NCBI GenBank assembly: GCA_029204225.1
Contig: CM055110.1
Location: 39,495,515-39,559,514, forward strand
Direction: 5' to 3'
Origin: Diphasiastrum complanatum
Taxonomy: Eukaryota > Streptophyta > Lycopodiopsida > Lycopodiales > Lycopodiaceae
Length of the DNA stretch: 64,000 bases
Both the position numbers and the translations under genes were made by a program. A model generated the notes under the pieces. That model searched no databases and had not been told where the DNA came from. It saw only the letters and a list, made by a program, of their open reading frames with translations. Every line of letters starts with the position of its first letter. Positions within the stretch are counted from its first letter, which is position 1. Shown piece by piece: positions 34,583-46,217 of the stretch.

Positions 34583-35932
34583 CTAAACATCATGCCAAGC
34601 CATGGATTCCAAGGCATTTTGTGCGCTTGAAGATACATCAATTAAAATATTAAGTGCATAAATAATGTTGCCAAAGACAACTTGTCTTGCTTGATCCATA
34701 TGATTGAGCCTAGATGGCTCCATCTTGATACTCAAGGTTCTTCTTGGAGTCCTCGGGTCTTGAGCTTGCTCCTCCACTTGACTTGACTCCAAAACATCAA
34801 TGAATTGAATAATGTGTTGATCCAAAGGTGCTTCTTCAAGTTTACAAATCTTCCACTCTTGAAAGATCACATTTCCACCATTGACAACTTCTTTGGTTGA
34901 AAACAAGTAGATTCTACAATCTCTACTTGAAGAGCAAAACACTACCATTATTCCTATCATTGAAATAGGATAATCTTTGGTCCTTACATTGGAATGATCA
35001 TGCACAAAGCATGTGGACACAAAGATTTCCAAAGCAAATGATGTTTCATCTTTTATGACTCTATTCAAACTATTACAAAAATAGTTATCCAATGAAATTG
35101 CTTTATCAACAACAAATGTAGATTTCAAAGCATCCCATTTCATTGTCTTGTCATACAAAGTAATAAACACCATGGATCTTAAAGGTAAGAAACAAGTCAC
35201 CTCATGTCTACTAATACTTTCCAAAAAGTATTCAAAGATAGTAGACTCTCCAATGCTCACCACCCTTGCAAGATGCACACTTGAATGGACAATTTGCATG
35301 CAATTTGATGACTCGGACATTGTCATTGAGGACTCCCTTGGAACTCTCATGCTTTGAGGCTGATCCTCAAAATCTTTCTCCTTTTGATGCTCCTCCTCAA
35401 TGCAAGCAAGATCACACTTTGCCAAGATCTCCTCTTGAGTGATCTCCTCCTTTGCCAAGCTCATTCTTTTAAAAGCAACACTAGCTTCCAACTTAAACAA
35501 TCTTCCATGTTTAAATCCCTTTGCAATACAAACATCATTCTTCAAGATGAAGCAAACACCATGCTTAAAGTGGACATCCAAGCCACTTTCTAAGAGTAGA
35601 CCAACACTAAGCATATTCTTGGTGATTGATGGTACATAAAGGACATTTTCTAGATCCATGCATTTTGAGGATTCTAGACACAAAGAGATGGTGCCAACAC
35701 CATCTATCCTACACTCTTCATCATTTGTAGTAAAGACAAACTTTTTAGCATCATTGAATGAGTGTAAGGTTGAGAAAAAGTCCTTTTCACAAGACATGTG
35801 GGAGCTAGCCCCACTGTCGATCCACCAATTGTCTCTTGAATTGCTATTGCTTGTCGGTGAGGATGTAGATGCCATCAAGAATACATCTACTTCATCCTCC
35901 TCCTCCTCCAAGGTTTCCTTGTTTGTCCTCAT
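34583..35932 (-). CDS. Family-4 ORF: protease plus in-frame-deleted integrase/linker remains
   Basis: A 449-codon open frame. Residues 1-170: protease (WWIDSGASSHMS) and following part with NVLYVPSITKNMLSVG. The GAG-pre-integrase HRLGHPN segment and the integrase D-D-E residues are missing. Instead come short, diverged pieces that can be laid on the integrase end: AISLDNYFCNSL, then FVSTCFVH, then YPISMIGIMVVFCSSSRDCRIY and VVNGGNVIFQE. The linker (PRRTLSIKMEPSRLNHMDQ) and the first residues of the RT region (NALESMAWHDV) follow. The frame stays open despite strong divergence, which is unusual for dead copia DNA. The Gag frame upstream is offset by one base at a GGA run (35890-35910), so Gag and this frame are not fused. 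A function beyond a remnant cannot be shown. Confidence 0.75.
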   Translation of the reverse strand: MRTNKETLEEEEDEVDVFLMASTSSPTSNSNSRDNWWIDSGASSHMSCEKDFFSTLHSFNDAKKFVFTTNDEECRIDGVGTISLCLESSKCMDLENVLYVPSITKNMLSVGLLLESGLDVHFKHGVCFILKNDVCIAKGFKHGRLFKLEASVAFKRMSLAKEEITQEEILAKCDLACIEEEHQKEKDFEDQPQSMRVPRESSMTMSESSNCMQIVHSSVHLARVVSIGESTIFEYFLESISRHEVTCFLPLRSMVFITLYDKTMKWDALKSTFVVDKAISLDNYFCNSLNRVIKDETSFALEIFVSTCFVHDHSNVRTKDYPISMIGIMVVFCSSSRDCRIYLFSTKEVVNGGNVIFQEWKICKLEEAPLDQHIIQFIDVLESSQVEEQAQDPRTPRRTLSIKMEPSRLNHMDQARQVVFGNIIYALNILIDVSSSAQNALESMAWHDV

Positions 35933-36734
35933 CCACTTGTGCTCTTAGCCTCTTGTAGCATTCAGATGCATAATGCCCCTTCTTTCCACAAAAGAAGCAT
36001 TTTTGCTTTGACTTGTCCTTTGAGCTTGATGCATCATCCTCTTCTTTGGCCTCCTTTGGATGCTTCTTCTTTCCATTGGTCTTCTTTTTGCCCTTGAATG
36101 AGAAATTGGCTTTCTCATCACCATCCTGCAATGACAAGGAACTCATCCTAGATTTTGCATGGAGCATCCTACACTCTTCAGCCACTAATACACTGTGAAG
36201 TTTTTCTATAGTTGGCAAAGTGTCTTGGATGGAAAAACTTTGGACCAAATTTGCAAAGTCATCTCCTAGACCATTAAGGACAATTTATACAAGCTCTCCA
36301 TCATGAATCTTCTCTCCAATGGAAGCCAACTCCCTATTTAGAGACTTGATTCTGAGTACATAATCCTGTGCACTCTCCTCACTTCTCCTCATGCTTTACA
36401 AAATTTGATTTCTAAGCATAAGAACTCTAGAAGTGTTGCTAGACTCATAGATTGATTTTAAAGACTCCCAAGCCTCTTTAACATTAGTACAAGCTGATAC
36501 TTCTCTCAACAAATCATTGCTCACATTCATCTTCACACAATGAAGTGCAAGCCTAGATCTCTTCTTGTATCTAGCTAACTCCTGTGCACCTAGAGGTTCA
36601 TCTTCATCTTCAATCAAGAACTCATAAAGGTCTTGGAGCACCAAGAGTGACTCCATTCTTACCTTCCAAATAGCATAATTTGTAGAATTCAACCTCTCAC
36701 TAGCTTCTAGAAGGTATGCTCCAGCAGATCCCAT
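35892..36734 (-). pseudogene. Family-4 Gag, two internal stops
   Basis: Starts MGSAGAYLLEASERL at 36734. It contains the usual Gag helices (ALHCVKMNVSNDLLREV, SLKSIYESSNTSRVLMLRNQ), a stop near 36396 and another near 36286, and continues in the same frame to a knuckle CFFCGKKGHYASEC (about 35975-36010). It ends in a Gly run at 35892, where the protease frame overlaps in another phase. Confidence 0.88.
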
Positions 36735-36759
36735 CTTACTAGTGACTTCTACAAACAAG

Positions 36760-37516
36760 AAATAGATTTGATTGACTTGAAACTCACAAAGGTCTCACAC
36801 TTGCAGTGTTTCACTCAAAAATCCAACAAATGGACTTATAATCATAGTTCTATCACTCCCTCACAAAGCTGGAATGAAGATAAGATGAAGTGAAAACTAC
36901 TTTCAAACAAATCTTGCCAAGAAATGGATTTGATTGTCTCTAGAAGCTCACTAAGGTCTCTCTCTTGTAGTTTTTCACTCAAATTAGATTTCTAATCCAA
37001 CAAGTGGACTTATAATCTCAGTTCTAGCACTCCCTCACAAAGTTGGAATGAAGATAAGATGATGTGAAATCTACTTACAATCAAATCTTGCCAATTTTGG
37101 CTATTTTTGGACAAAAAAATGACTTAATCTCTTTCTTCCTTCTTGGTGTACTTTCAAGACCTGTTTTTAACCTTAATAGGACTTGAACTCAGCCTAGATT
37201 AATTAGATTCCATGAAACAAATTCAAATCTAATCAATGGCAAATGATCTTGGTAGATTATCCTAGGATCTCCGCCAAAAATTACACCAATAGCTCACAAA
37301 TTGAATTTTTTTGGATCAAATGAATACCATGCATTAAATGCAGGTTCAGAGGTGCCCACACATGTGGACAGTACGGATTTGGACCCCTACCAAGTTTGGG
37401 ATCAAATCTCCTCACCAAAATCAAGATTCTAGCTTGCCCTCTCAATACTAGTTTTTAGCACCAAAACTTGCTAAAAATGGATTTGCATTAGATCAATGGC
37501 TTATGCTCTTGTACTT
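36760..37516 (-). other. Leader of family-4 element
   Basis: Untranslated sequence between primer site and gag. Holds an approximate direct duplication of about 130 bp (36780-36930 and 36940-37090) with ctcacaaagttggaatgaagataagatga in both copies. Confidence 0.6.
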
Positions 37517-37529
37517 GGCTCTGATACCA
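37517..37529 (-). other. Primer binding site, copia family 4
   Basis: Minus-strand TGGTATCAGAGCC directly next to the LTR end at 37530. Confidence 0.92.
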
Positions 37530-38230
37530 TGTGAAAGTACTGTACTTTAGGACCATAAATGGATCTACAAAAGATCCACAAGAGTGATTGGATGCTTGCT
37601 TAACAATCTATCAAAAAACTAGACACAAAAAAGTTGATCTAGATTGGCAATTTGACAAACAACAAGCATTAACAATCAAAAGCATTGATAAACATTGAAA
37701 TACGAGCCCACACGTGTGTACTACAGGCTTTAGTACGGCCTTCAACCTGAGAAACAAGTAGAAATTGATTTGGTCTCATTTGGATCACAAAAACTCAATG
37801 TACATAGTGAACTAGCTTGAGATTGCCAATGAGCTCCAAAAATTTTCTATCTTCTCACTATGGAGAGAGGGAATACATAGCAAATTCGACTTCCTTATTG
37901 AAGTTAGGTGGATTTCCAGCATGTAATAAGGAAGTTAACTCACTCTCCTTGATCTAAAATGAAACCCTAGTCTATTTCCTAGAGTTATGCTTGGTAGGTA
38001 GCTAGTTGGTCAAATTTTCACCTTAAACTTAGGTGTAGGTCCTATAAAGTAGGGATGACCACCAAATAGACATGAACAACTCTCTTGACTTGACCTAACC
38101 TACATTAGAATGGGTTTCCCATGTGTCATCATGGCCTCACATGTGTGGGACCCACTTGTGTACACAATTTACACTATTCTACATGGTTTTTGATCAAGCT
38201 AGATTTGCCAATTTTTGGCAATTCTTCACA
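37530..38230 (-). mobile_element. 5' LTR of family-4 element
   Basis: 701 bp, minus strand TGTGAAGAATTGCC ... AGTACTTTCACA. One CACACGTGTG at 37709. Confidence 0.92.
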
Positions 38231-39628
38231 CCTCAAGGAGGAGTTGAGTTGGTTAAGTACAAAAAGAGATGTAGAGTTGCATAACATTGCATAAAATGAA
38301 TGTAAGTAATGAACTTTCGAAAGAAATCTCATCTTGTACCACATCCAAAGAGGCATGGGATTCATTAAAAGCCATTTATGGATCCAAGAACACTTCAAGG
38401 ATACTCATGCTTAGGAATCAAATCCTTCAAAGCATGAGAGGAAGTAGTGAAAGTGCCCAAAATTATGTCTTTAGGATCAAATCTTTGAATAAGGAGTTGT
38501 CTTCCATAGATGATAAAATCAAAGATGATGAATTAGTTCAAAACATTTTGAATGGATTAGGATAATTATTCCAATCTAGTTCAAACCTTTGCTATTCAAG
38601 ATTCACTTCCTAGTATTGAAAAACTTTAAAGTGTGCTTGTTAGTGAGGAGAGTAGAATGCTTCATATCAAAAGTAGGATGAGTTCCTTATCTTTGAATGA
38701 TGGTGATGAAAAAGCTAACTTTTCTTTGAAAGGCAAGAAGAAGAAATTTCTATTCAAGAAGACTCAAGAAATGAAGATGGAGCATCAAGTTCCAAAGGCA
38801 AGAGCAAGAAGGACAAGAAGAAGCTAAAGTGTTTCTTTTTTGGAAAAAAGGGACATTTTGCATCCGAGTGCTACAAGAAGAAGAATGCCCAAGAGAAGGA
38901 CAATCAAGGCAACCTTGTGCTTGAGGATGAGGAAGAAGGCAATCTATCTTTGATGGTATCCTCACCACAAACATCTAATCAAGACACTTGGTGGATTGAT
39001 AGTGGGGCAAGCTCTCACATGACTCACCAAAAAGACTACTTTTCTAATCTACTTTCTTACAGTAGCTCTAAGAGATTTATCTTCACTGCAAGTGATCATG
39101 AATGTGATATTGTAGGTGTTGGATCCATTCCTTTATGTCTAGGATCATCTAAAAAAGTAGATCTAGACAATGTTCTTTATGTACCTTCAATTACAAAGAA
39201 CTTGTTGAGTGTAGGACAACTTATGGATAGTGGATTAGATGTACATTTCAAGCATGGAGCATGTTCTATCTTGAAAGATGAAAAATATATTGCTAGTGGT
39301 TTCAAGCAAGGGAGGTTATTCAAATTGGATGCTAATGTGATGGTTGGAAGTGTGAACATGGCAAGGGAGGAGCTCACTCAAGAGGAATTATCGCACAAAA
39401 GGTTAGGCCATCCTAACTACAAAGCTATGGAGACCATGGTGACAAAGGAGCTAGCAAGAGGACCTCCCAAAACCATATCCAAGAGTGGCAAGCTTTGTGA
39501 AGCTTGTGGACTCTCCAAATCTCATAAGCTTCCTTTCAAGAGATCTTTGATAAGATCTAGCTCTCCTCTTAACCTTATACACTCGGATGTTCATTCATTT
39601 TCACATGAATCAAATGGTGGAGCTATGT

Positions 39629-39958
39629 TGTGGATATTTCCTGCACAGTAATAAACAAGTGGGTCCCACCACTTAAAATATTGTTGGCCAAGCCTTACCT
39701 AGTGGGCCCCGTCACATTACATTATAAGTAGGGTAATAAGTACGAGGGCACTGGCATCCTACGGGTGTAAGCCCAACCCAGCACAAGTAGCAAGTTGTAA
39801 TTCCTAGGAACAAGAGACTAGGAGCTTAAAACTCTAAAATGACATTAGAGGCCCTAGTCAAGTTGCAAATAAAAAAGCTAAAAGGGTCCAACTTGAAACT
39901 CACATGAATCATGTGAGTGCCCTTGTGCTTTCTTAGCACCAATAGATTTAAGTTGTGT
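39629..39958 (+). mobile_element. Fragment of a family-5 LTR at a junction between two copia halves
   Basis: 330 bp starting TGTGGATATTTCC and matching the reverse complement of 46849 back to about 46517, where the other copy continues for another 300 bp. Left neighbour is family-3 integrase; right neighbour is a family-1-like integrase. No target duplication is seen, so it marks a recombination junction rather than a simple insertion. Confidence 0.75.
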
Positions 39959-42380
39959 CTCGGATGTTCATTTTTTCTCTTCTAGAATTATTGGTGGTGC
40001 AACATGTTTTGTCACTTTTATTGATGACTTTACTAAATATACTTGGTTGTATCTACTTTCTTCAAAAGCTATGATATTTGATCACTTCCTAATCTTCAAA
40101 GCTTATGTTGAGAAACCGTTTTCTTTCAGAGTTAAAGCTTTAAGATGGGATGGATGAGGTGAATACATCTCCAATAAGTTTCATGAATATTGTGAAGGTG
40201 AAGGAATAAAGAGAGAGTTTTCTTGTGCTTATTCTCCATCTCAAAATGGAGTTGTTGAGAGGAAAAATAGATCTTTATGTGAACGTGCTAAAGCAATCCG
40301 AGTTGAAGATTATTTGCCTATTGAATATTAGGGTGAAGCTATAAATTGTGCAAACTATTTGTGCAATAGATTACCTCACAATGCACTTGCTGGAAAATCA
40401 CCTTTTGAAGTCTTGTTTAAGAAGAAACCTAAGGTAGATCACCTTAGAGTTTTTGGTTGTGCTTGCTTTGTTCATGTACCCTTGGAAACAAAGAAAAGAG
40501 ATGATCCTAATTCTTTTAAAGGGATCATGGTTGGATATGCATCCAACAAGAAAGCTTACAGAATCTATGTTCCCTCTACCTCAACTACAATTGAGAGTAG
40601 GGATGTTATATTCCATGAGGATCAAAAATACATTCTTGAGGAGGCCGAGTTCAAAGATTCTCACAAAGATACTCCAATCATCACCCTTGAAGACTATCAT
40701 GGAGAGATGGGGCCGAGAATTGAGGAGGAGTCATCTCGAATCTTTTCACCAAGGAGATCTCAAAGAGAAAGATCCGAGCCTAGGAGGCTTACTTATGAAG
40801 ATAGAGGCAAGCAAGTGAAACTCAACTCCACTAATTGTGCTTATTTTATTTCACATGAGGAGCCAAAGGATGTATATGATGCACTCAATTCGAATGAATG
40901 GTATCTTGCCATGAAGGAGGAATATAATGCTTTGATGGCCAACAAGACATGGGAGCTTGTGGATCTTCCATCCAACAAGCACACCATTGGTTGCAAGTGG
41001 GTTTCTCGAGTCAAGTATAATCAAGATGGCACAATCAACAAGTACAAGGCTAAACTTTGTGCTAAGGATTTTGCTAAAGTTTATGGACTTGATTATGAGG
41101 AGACTTTTGCTCCAATTGCAAAGATGGTATCAATTAGAATCATAATTTCTATTGCTTGTTTTTTCAATTGGCAAGTTCTTCAAGTAGATGTCTCTAATGC
41201 ATTTTTAAATGGATATCTAGAAGAAGAGATTTATATGGATCAACCTATTGGGTTCATCCATGACAAAGACAAAGTTGCTCTTCAAAAGTCTATATGCACT
41301 AAAGCAAGCTCCAAGGTCATGGTATTCTCGACTTAACACTTTTCTTGAGTCACTAGGATTTAATCTTAGTAACTATGATCTTCCTTGTATGTCAAGTTTT
41401 TTGATAAAGATATTGTCATCCTTCTTATTTATGTTGATGATATCATTCTAACAGGAAGTTGTATCAAGTTAGTTGAGGAAACCAAGATTGCACTTGGAAA
41501 AGAGTTCAAGATGCAAGATCTTGGAAAAATTCACTACATACTAGGATTAGAGATTGACTTTCTTAAAGATAAAGCTTTTGTATGTCAATCCAAGTATGCT
41601 CTTTCAATGTTAAAAAGTTCAATATGTTAGATTGTAAGAGTATAGAAACACCTATGGAGCAAAATGTAAAAGACCCTAACAAAGGTGATGAAAGAGCCTT
41701 CGTGGACATCAATCTTTTTAGTAGTCTTATAGGCTCCTTAATTTGGCTCACGATAACTAGACCTGACATAAGCTTTAGTATTCATAAGATGAGCCAGGAT
41801 ATGCAAAATCCTACTATTTATAATTGGAAAATGGCCAAGAGAGTACTTAGATATATATCTTCAACTTTTGATTATGGTTTATTGTATAAAAGTGAAGATC
41901 TTTCTATTGTTGGTTATTCTGACTCGGATTTTGCAAGTGATAGAGCAAATCGAAAATCTACAAGTGCTTATGTCATATATCTTGGAGGAAACTTGATATC
42001 TTGGCTTTCCAAAACACAAGATACTGTATCACTCTCATCTTGTGAAGCTGAGAATAAGGCACTCACTAGTGCTTTAGATCAAGAAGATGCTAGTGGAGCT
42101 AAAGATAATCATGGAAGATGATCTACCTATGATCATGTGTGACAACATTTCAGCCCAAGCCCTTGCCAACAACCCAATATTCCATGCAAGGAGCAAAAAT
42201 ATTGAAGTTGCACATCACTTCATGAGAGAGAAGCTCATTGGAGGGGAAATATACTTGGAGCACATCGACAAATCATCTTGTATTGCTGATATGCTCACCA
42301 AACCTTTGAGCAAGAGTTCCTTCATCAAGCATAGAGCCAATCTTGGAGTAATACCAAGATCCATGTTCAAGTCAATATAG
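39959..42380 (+). pseudogene. Ty1/copia integrase-RT-RNase H, family-1-like right half
   Basis: Begins in the integrase with TCTCGGATGTTCATTT and GGATCFVTFIDDFT. The second integrase box reads RWDG-stop-GEY, so the catalytic Asp box is damaged; QNGVVERKN follows. An open frame 40359-41336 covers the integrase end, linker (PRRSQRERSEPRRLTYEDRGKQ) and RT start with SNAFLNGYLEEEIY. Frameshifts follow near 41270 and 41390, but YVDD is intact near 41429. RNase H (YSDSDFASDRANRKS) is frameshifted near 42085 and ends ...SMFKSI at 42380. Protein similarity is to the family-1 element, not to the family-3 half on its left. Confidence 0.88.
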
Positions 42381-42397
42381 ATTGTTTCTAAGAGGAG

Positions 42398-42560
42398 TGT
42401 TGAAATGGAAAAATAATCCATCTTGACTTTAGGCTTGCTACAAACATTGTACCATGCAAGTATTTTGTTCATAAATGCAAATGCCATGTTTGGCCTAGAT
42501 AGAGCTCGAGATATATGGATATGACATATCTAGTTTGATGATTACAACTTGCATATAGAT
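42398..42560 (+). mobile_element. Start of a truncated 3' LTR
   Basis: TGTTGAAATGGAAAAATAATCC begins right after the purine run aagaggag. Only about 160 bp remain before unrelated sequence. It differs from family-1 and family-2 LTR starts. Confidence 0.55.
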
Positions 42561-42776
42561 TGTAGATTTAGAATTACGGGAAAATGCGAAAAAGCCAAAG
42601 GTTTTGAAAACAGTTAAACTTTTGAACTACACAAGTTAAGCTTTTGAACTATGCAAGTGTCGCATTTCGGGGAAATGCGAAAAAGCCGACGCTGTTGAAA
42701 ACATAGTGTATTTCTGCAGACAGTCGAAAAAGTAATGTATTTCTGCAGACTTGTTCTAAATGTTAATTTCGTGGAA
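42561..42776. repeat. Short internally repeated segment
   Basis: Contains two copies of aaatgcgaaaaagcc with a following gttgaaaac (about 42580 and 42672) and two copies of atttctgcagac (about 42710 and 42737). No gene. Confidence 0.5.
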
Positions 42777-43324
42777 GTTGTACTTTCTGGTTTCACATGT
42801 GTGAAACACTTTCTGAATACAGACTCCAACTTGAAAATCAAGTACACATTGATAGCACCTCAAAACAATCAAAACAAACGTAGACAAATGAAGAGAATCA
42901 CTCAAAATTGCTTCCAAAACCAAGATTGGTGTCTCACATTGATTATGGCCAAATAAGCCTATATATATACACTTTTGGAGCTCGAGGTACTGATCATGCA
43001 TCAGATCTCACACGTGTGAGGATGCCTTGTCACCATCATGCAATTTGACACTTGGATCAAAACTTTTCATTTTGGGAATTTTTGGAATATTTTCCTACTA
43101 TATGGAGATCTTCTAGAAGCAAAAACTCGTCTACTTCAGCTATTTCCACACGTGTGAGTTATTTTAGCCACTAGAACTTGATTTAAATCATATGTACAAC
43201 ATATATGATTATGGTACATGAAAAGTACACTAGTTTCACACGTGGGAACAGGATCCACACATGTGTGTCTATCATATATACAAGATTTTTGGCCTCTACC
43301 AAGCTTATTTTTGCATTTTTCACA
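42777..43324 (-). mobile_element. 3' LTR of copia family 3, truncated
   Basis: Minus strand starts TGTGAAAAATGC at 43324 after the purine tract GAGGAG and matches the 5' LTR at 31288 onward, minus about 110 bp. It ends near 42777 at agaaagtac. CACACGTGTG lies at 43009 and 43147. Confidence 0.85.
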
Positions 43325-46217
43325 CTCCTCAAAAATCTAGCTTGGTAAATCTAGCATAGATATCTATAACTCCAAGAGCCAATCTTAAATTTATAAATGG
43401 ATTTTTAGGTAATGCCTTGGTGAGTATATCAGCAATGCAATCTGATGATGAAACATGAATAAGCTTGATCTCCTTTGCTTGCACTTTCTCCCTCACGAAA
43501 TGATGTGCAATCTCGATGTGCTTTGTTCGAGCATGGAAGACTGGATTGTTTGCAAGTTTTGAGCTGCTTGATTATCACAATATATGCATGGAATGTTTTC
43601 ATCCTTGATCACATGTAGCTCCTCCAAAAGCCTTTTAAGCCAAAGAACCTCCGTTGTTGTTGTTGTCATAGCTTTATATGGATTCTGTTGATGAAAGAGA
43701 GATGGTAACTGTATCAGATTAAGTATATCATGTATACATGTCAATAATGTGTTGCTTATCATTCATTCTGTCTGATCTTTCTAGTTGTTCTTACTAGTAA
43801 TAGACGAAACTGGCGCCTACAAGAGGAGAAAATGATCATGTGTGGGGTTGGCCAATAGTTAACCATGTTGAGCAATGAGATGCCTATTGGAGAGAGAGGG
43901 GAAGAATTTATGATGAACACGAACGAGAAACGAACTCGAACAAGAAGCACACGAGAAACGAACTCGAACAGAAAATGTTCATGCGTAACAAAATGAACTA
44001 TACGACTCTCTCCGTAAGCATGACTACGCCTATCAGAATGACAGAACTTTAGTGATAGAAATCACAGTCATTCCAGATTACATAGCCAAACATTAATAGA
44101 TGAAGCGTCAGAAGAATAATTTGCCGCGAATAGCAAGACAAATTATATGTCGCGAATGATTCGCGAAGAGCTAAACTGTGCTCGACTGATAATTAGATCC
44201 TCCACATAAGAATGTAGCAAATACACTTATGGATCTTCTATCCATCTTGTCACCTGCAAAACTTGAGTCCGAATATGCTCTCAAACAAATATTAGTCCTT
44301 TCATAAACTATGCCAAAGTCTTTTGTAGCCGAGATGTACCTTAACACCCTTTTTGCTCCTTTCCAATGACATATTAATGGACTTTGCATGTATTGACTCA
44401 ACTTGCCAACACAAAAACTAAGATCTGGTCTAGTGATGGTTAAGTATATCGAGGAACCAATAAGCATTCTATAGGTAGTGATGTCCTCAAATGATGCTTC
44501 ATCACTTTCCTTAGAAACTTTTACACTTAGTTCCATAGGAGTTTCAACTCCTTTACAATCAATCATGCCAAATCTTGCTAAGATTGATCTAGCATACTTA
44601 GATTGACATATGAAGGTAAAATCATTACTTCTAGTGACTTCTATTCCAAGTACAACTTTAAGAAGTCCTAGATCTACCATCTTAAATTCACTAGACAAGG
44701 AAACTTTTACATTCTTGATGCCATCTAGATCATTTCTTGTGAGTATAATGTCATCAACATATAAAACTAAGATAATGATCTTTCCATCATTACATTTGTA
44801 GTACAATGATGGTTCATAAGAACTTACAACAAATCCAATGGAAATAAGATAGGAATGCAACTTAGAGTACCATGCTCTTGGTGCTTGCTTGAGTCCATAA
44901 AGACTCTTCTTCAAGAGACACACCTTGTCTTCTTCTCCATCTTTGATGAAGCCCTCGGGTTGGCACATGTAGATTTCCTCTTCCAAGAATCCATTCAAGA
45001 AAGCATTTGTCACATCAAGTTGGAAGAGCTCCCATTTGAAAGAAGTTGCAAGACATATGATTAATCTAATGGTCACAAGCTTTTCAACAGGTGCAAAGGT
45101 TTCATCATAATCTATGCCTTTGACTTGCAAAAAACCTTTTGCTACAAGTCTAGCTTTGTACTTATGAATGGAACCATCTTGATTATATTTCAATCTATAT
45201 ATCCATTTACAAGTAAAAGGCTTCTTTCCATAAGGTAAATCAACAAGTTTCCAAGTTGGATTTTCCATTAATGCATCAAACTCTACTTGCATAGCTTTCC
45301 TCCAATATTGAGACTTATTTGCTTCCTCAAAACTAGTTGGTTCTTCAAGCATAGTAGTCAAGAAAGTATAAGAGTTGAGTAGCTGAGAATCTTCCCTTTG
45401 CTCCCCTTTGTCACTATAAGTGAGCCTTGATGGCTCAATCCTTGTCCTTGTTGATCTTCTTGGCACCCTTGGACTTGGAGTAGGTTCCACTTGGTCTTCA
45501 TCTTCATGAAGCTCTTCCTCGGCCATAGCATGATCTTTGACAAGTTGAGTGTTGTTGGAAGTCACCTTTCCTTTGGCTTGGAGAGATTCATCAAAAAGTA
45601 CATCTCTACTAGCAACAACTTCTTTTGTACTAGGATCATATATCCTATAAGCTTTCTTACTTTCACTATAACCAACAAAGATGCCTTTGAAAGAAGTGGC
45701 ATCTTCCTTTTTCCTTGTTTCTAAAGAAATATGTACATAACAAGTGCATCCAAAAACTTTTAAATCACTAAGATTTGGCTTTTTGTCAAACAATACTTCA
45801 TAAGGTGTAAGTCCTTTAATGGCACTATCAGTCATTCTATTACAAAGAAAGTTTGCACATAAAATAGCTTCTCCCCAAAATGAAATAGGAAGAGATGCAT
45901 CTAATCTCAGAGCTTTAGCACACTCACATAGTGTCCTATTTCTCAGCTACTCCATTTTGTTGTGGAGTATATGTACAAGTAAACTCTCTCTTTATGCCAT
46001 TAGTTTCACAAAACTCTTTCATCCTATTGGAGATGTACTCCCCTCCATTATCACTTCTTAATACTTTCAAGCTAGTATTAAGTTGCTTTTCCACAAGAGT
46101 TTTGAACTTTACAAAGGACTCAAAAACTTCACTTTTCTTAGACAAGAGATAAACCCAAGAGTATCTTGATTTATCATCAATAAAAGTGACATACATAAGA
46201 GCTTGTAGGGTCATCGA
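43325..46217 (-). pseudogene. Ty1/copia family 3, right half: integrase-RT-RNase H, minus strand
   Basis: Starts in the integrase at ALMYVTFIDDKSR (46210), with RSDNGGEY and NGVAE (45960); a one-base change there breaks the frame. Then 45835-44171 is a single 554-codon frame: integrase end (VFGCTCYVHISLETRKKED), linker (PRRSTRTRIEPSRLTYSDKG), RT with TNAFLNGFLEEEIY, SLYGLKQAPRAWY and YVDD, and the RNase H start to FLCGG. RNase H is cut by a foreign 0.5-kb segment (43680-44192), resumes with YKAMTTTTTEVLWLKRLL (43670) and decays in the HARTKHIEIAHHFVREK region. A family-3 LTR follows in the right place and orientation. This supplies what the + strand half at 33532-39628 lacks. Confidence 0.88.
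43680..44192. mobile_element. Foreign insert in RNase H, related to LTR at 52451-53603
   Basis: About 510 bp splitting the RNase H frame. The part 44018-44165 shares tgactacgcctatca, tagtgatagaaatcac and the cgcgaatgattcgcg-type inverted repeats with 52575-52745. Ends and target duplication were not resolved. Confidence 0.5.

Larger units (their letters stand above)
33672..38230 (-). mobile_element. Non-autonomous Ty1/copia element, family 4
   Basis: A complete 4559-bp minus-strand element: 701-bp LTRs (33672-34372 and 37530-38230, about seven differences by eye), primer site at 37517-37529 (minus), purine tract next to 34373, and 5-bp target duplications cctca at 33667-33671 and 38231-38235. 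It is inserted in the gag of family 3. It lacks most of RT and the integrase catalytic residues, so it needs enzymes from another element. Confidence 0.95.
33532..39628 (+). pseudogene. Ty1/copia family 3, left half: Gag-protease-integrase start, interrupted
   Basis: Gag starts at ATG 33532 (MASMGGFLLEASERL) and is cut at 33671 by the family-4 element; it resumes at 38236 after the duplicated cctca. It has stops near 38281 and 38563. The zinc knuckle (about 38833) reads CFFFGKKGHFASEC, so its second Cys is Phe. From 38917 an open frame of 244 codons covers protease (WWIDSGASSHM), GAG-pre-integrase (RLGHPNYKAM, CEACGLSKSH) and the first integrase Asp (IHSDVHS). Homology ends at GGAM, 39628, where a fragment of another LTR begins. 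Its missing right half corresponds to the minus-strand piece at 43325-46217. Confidence 0.88.
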
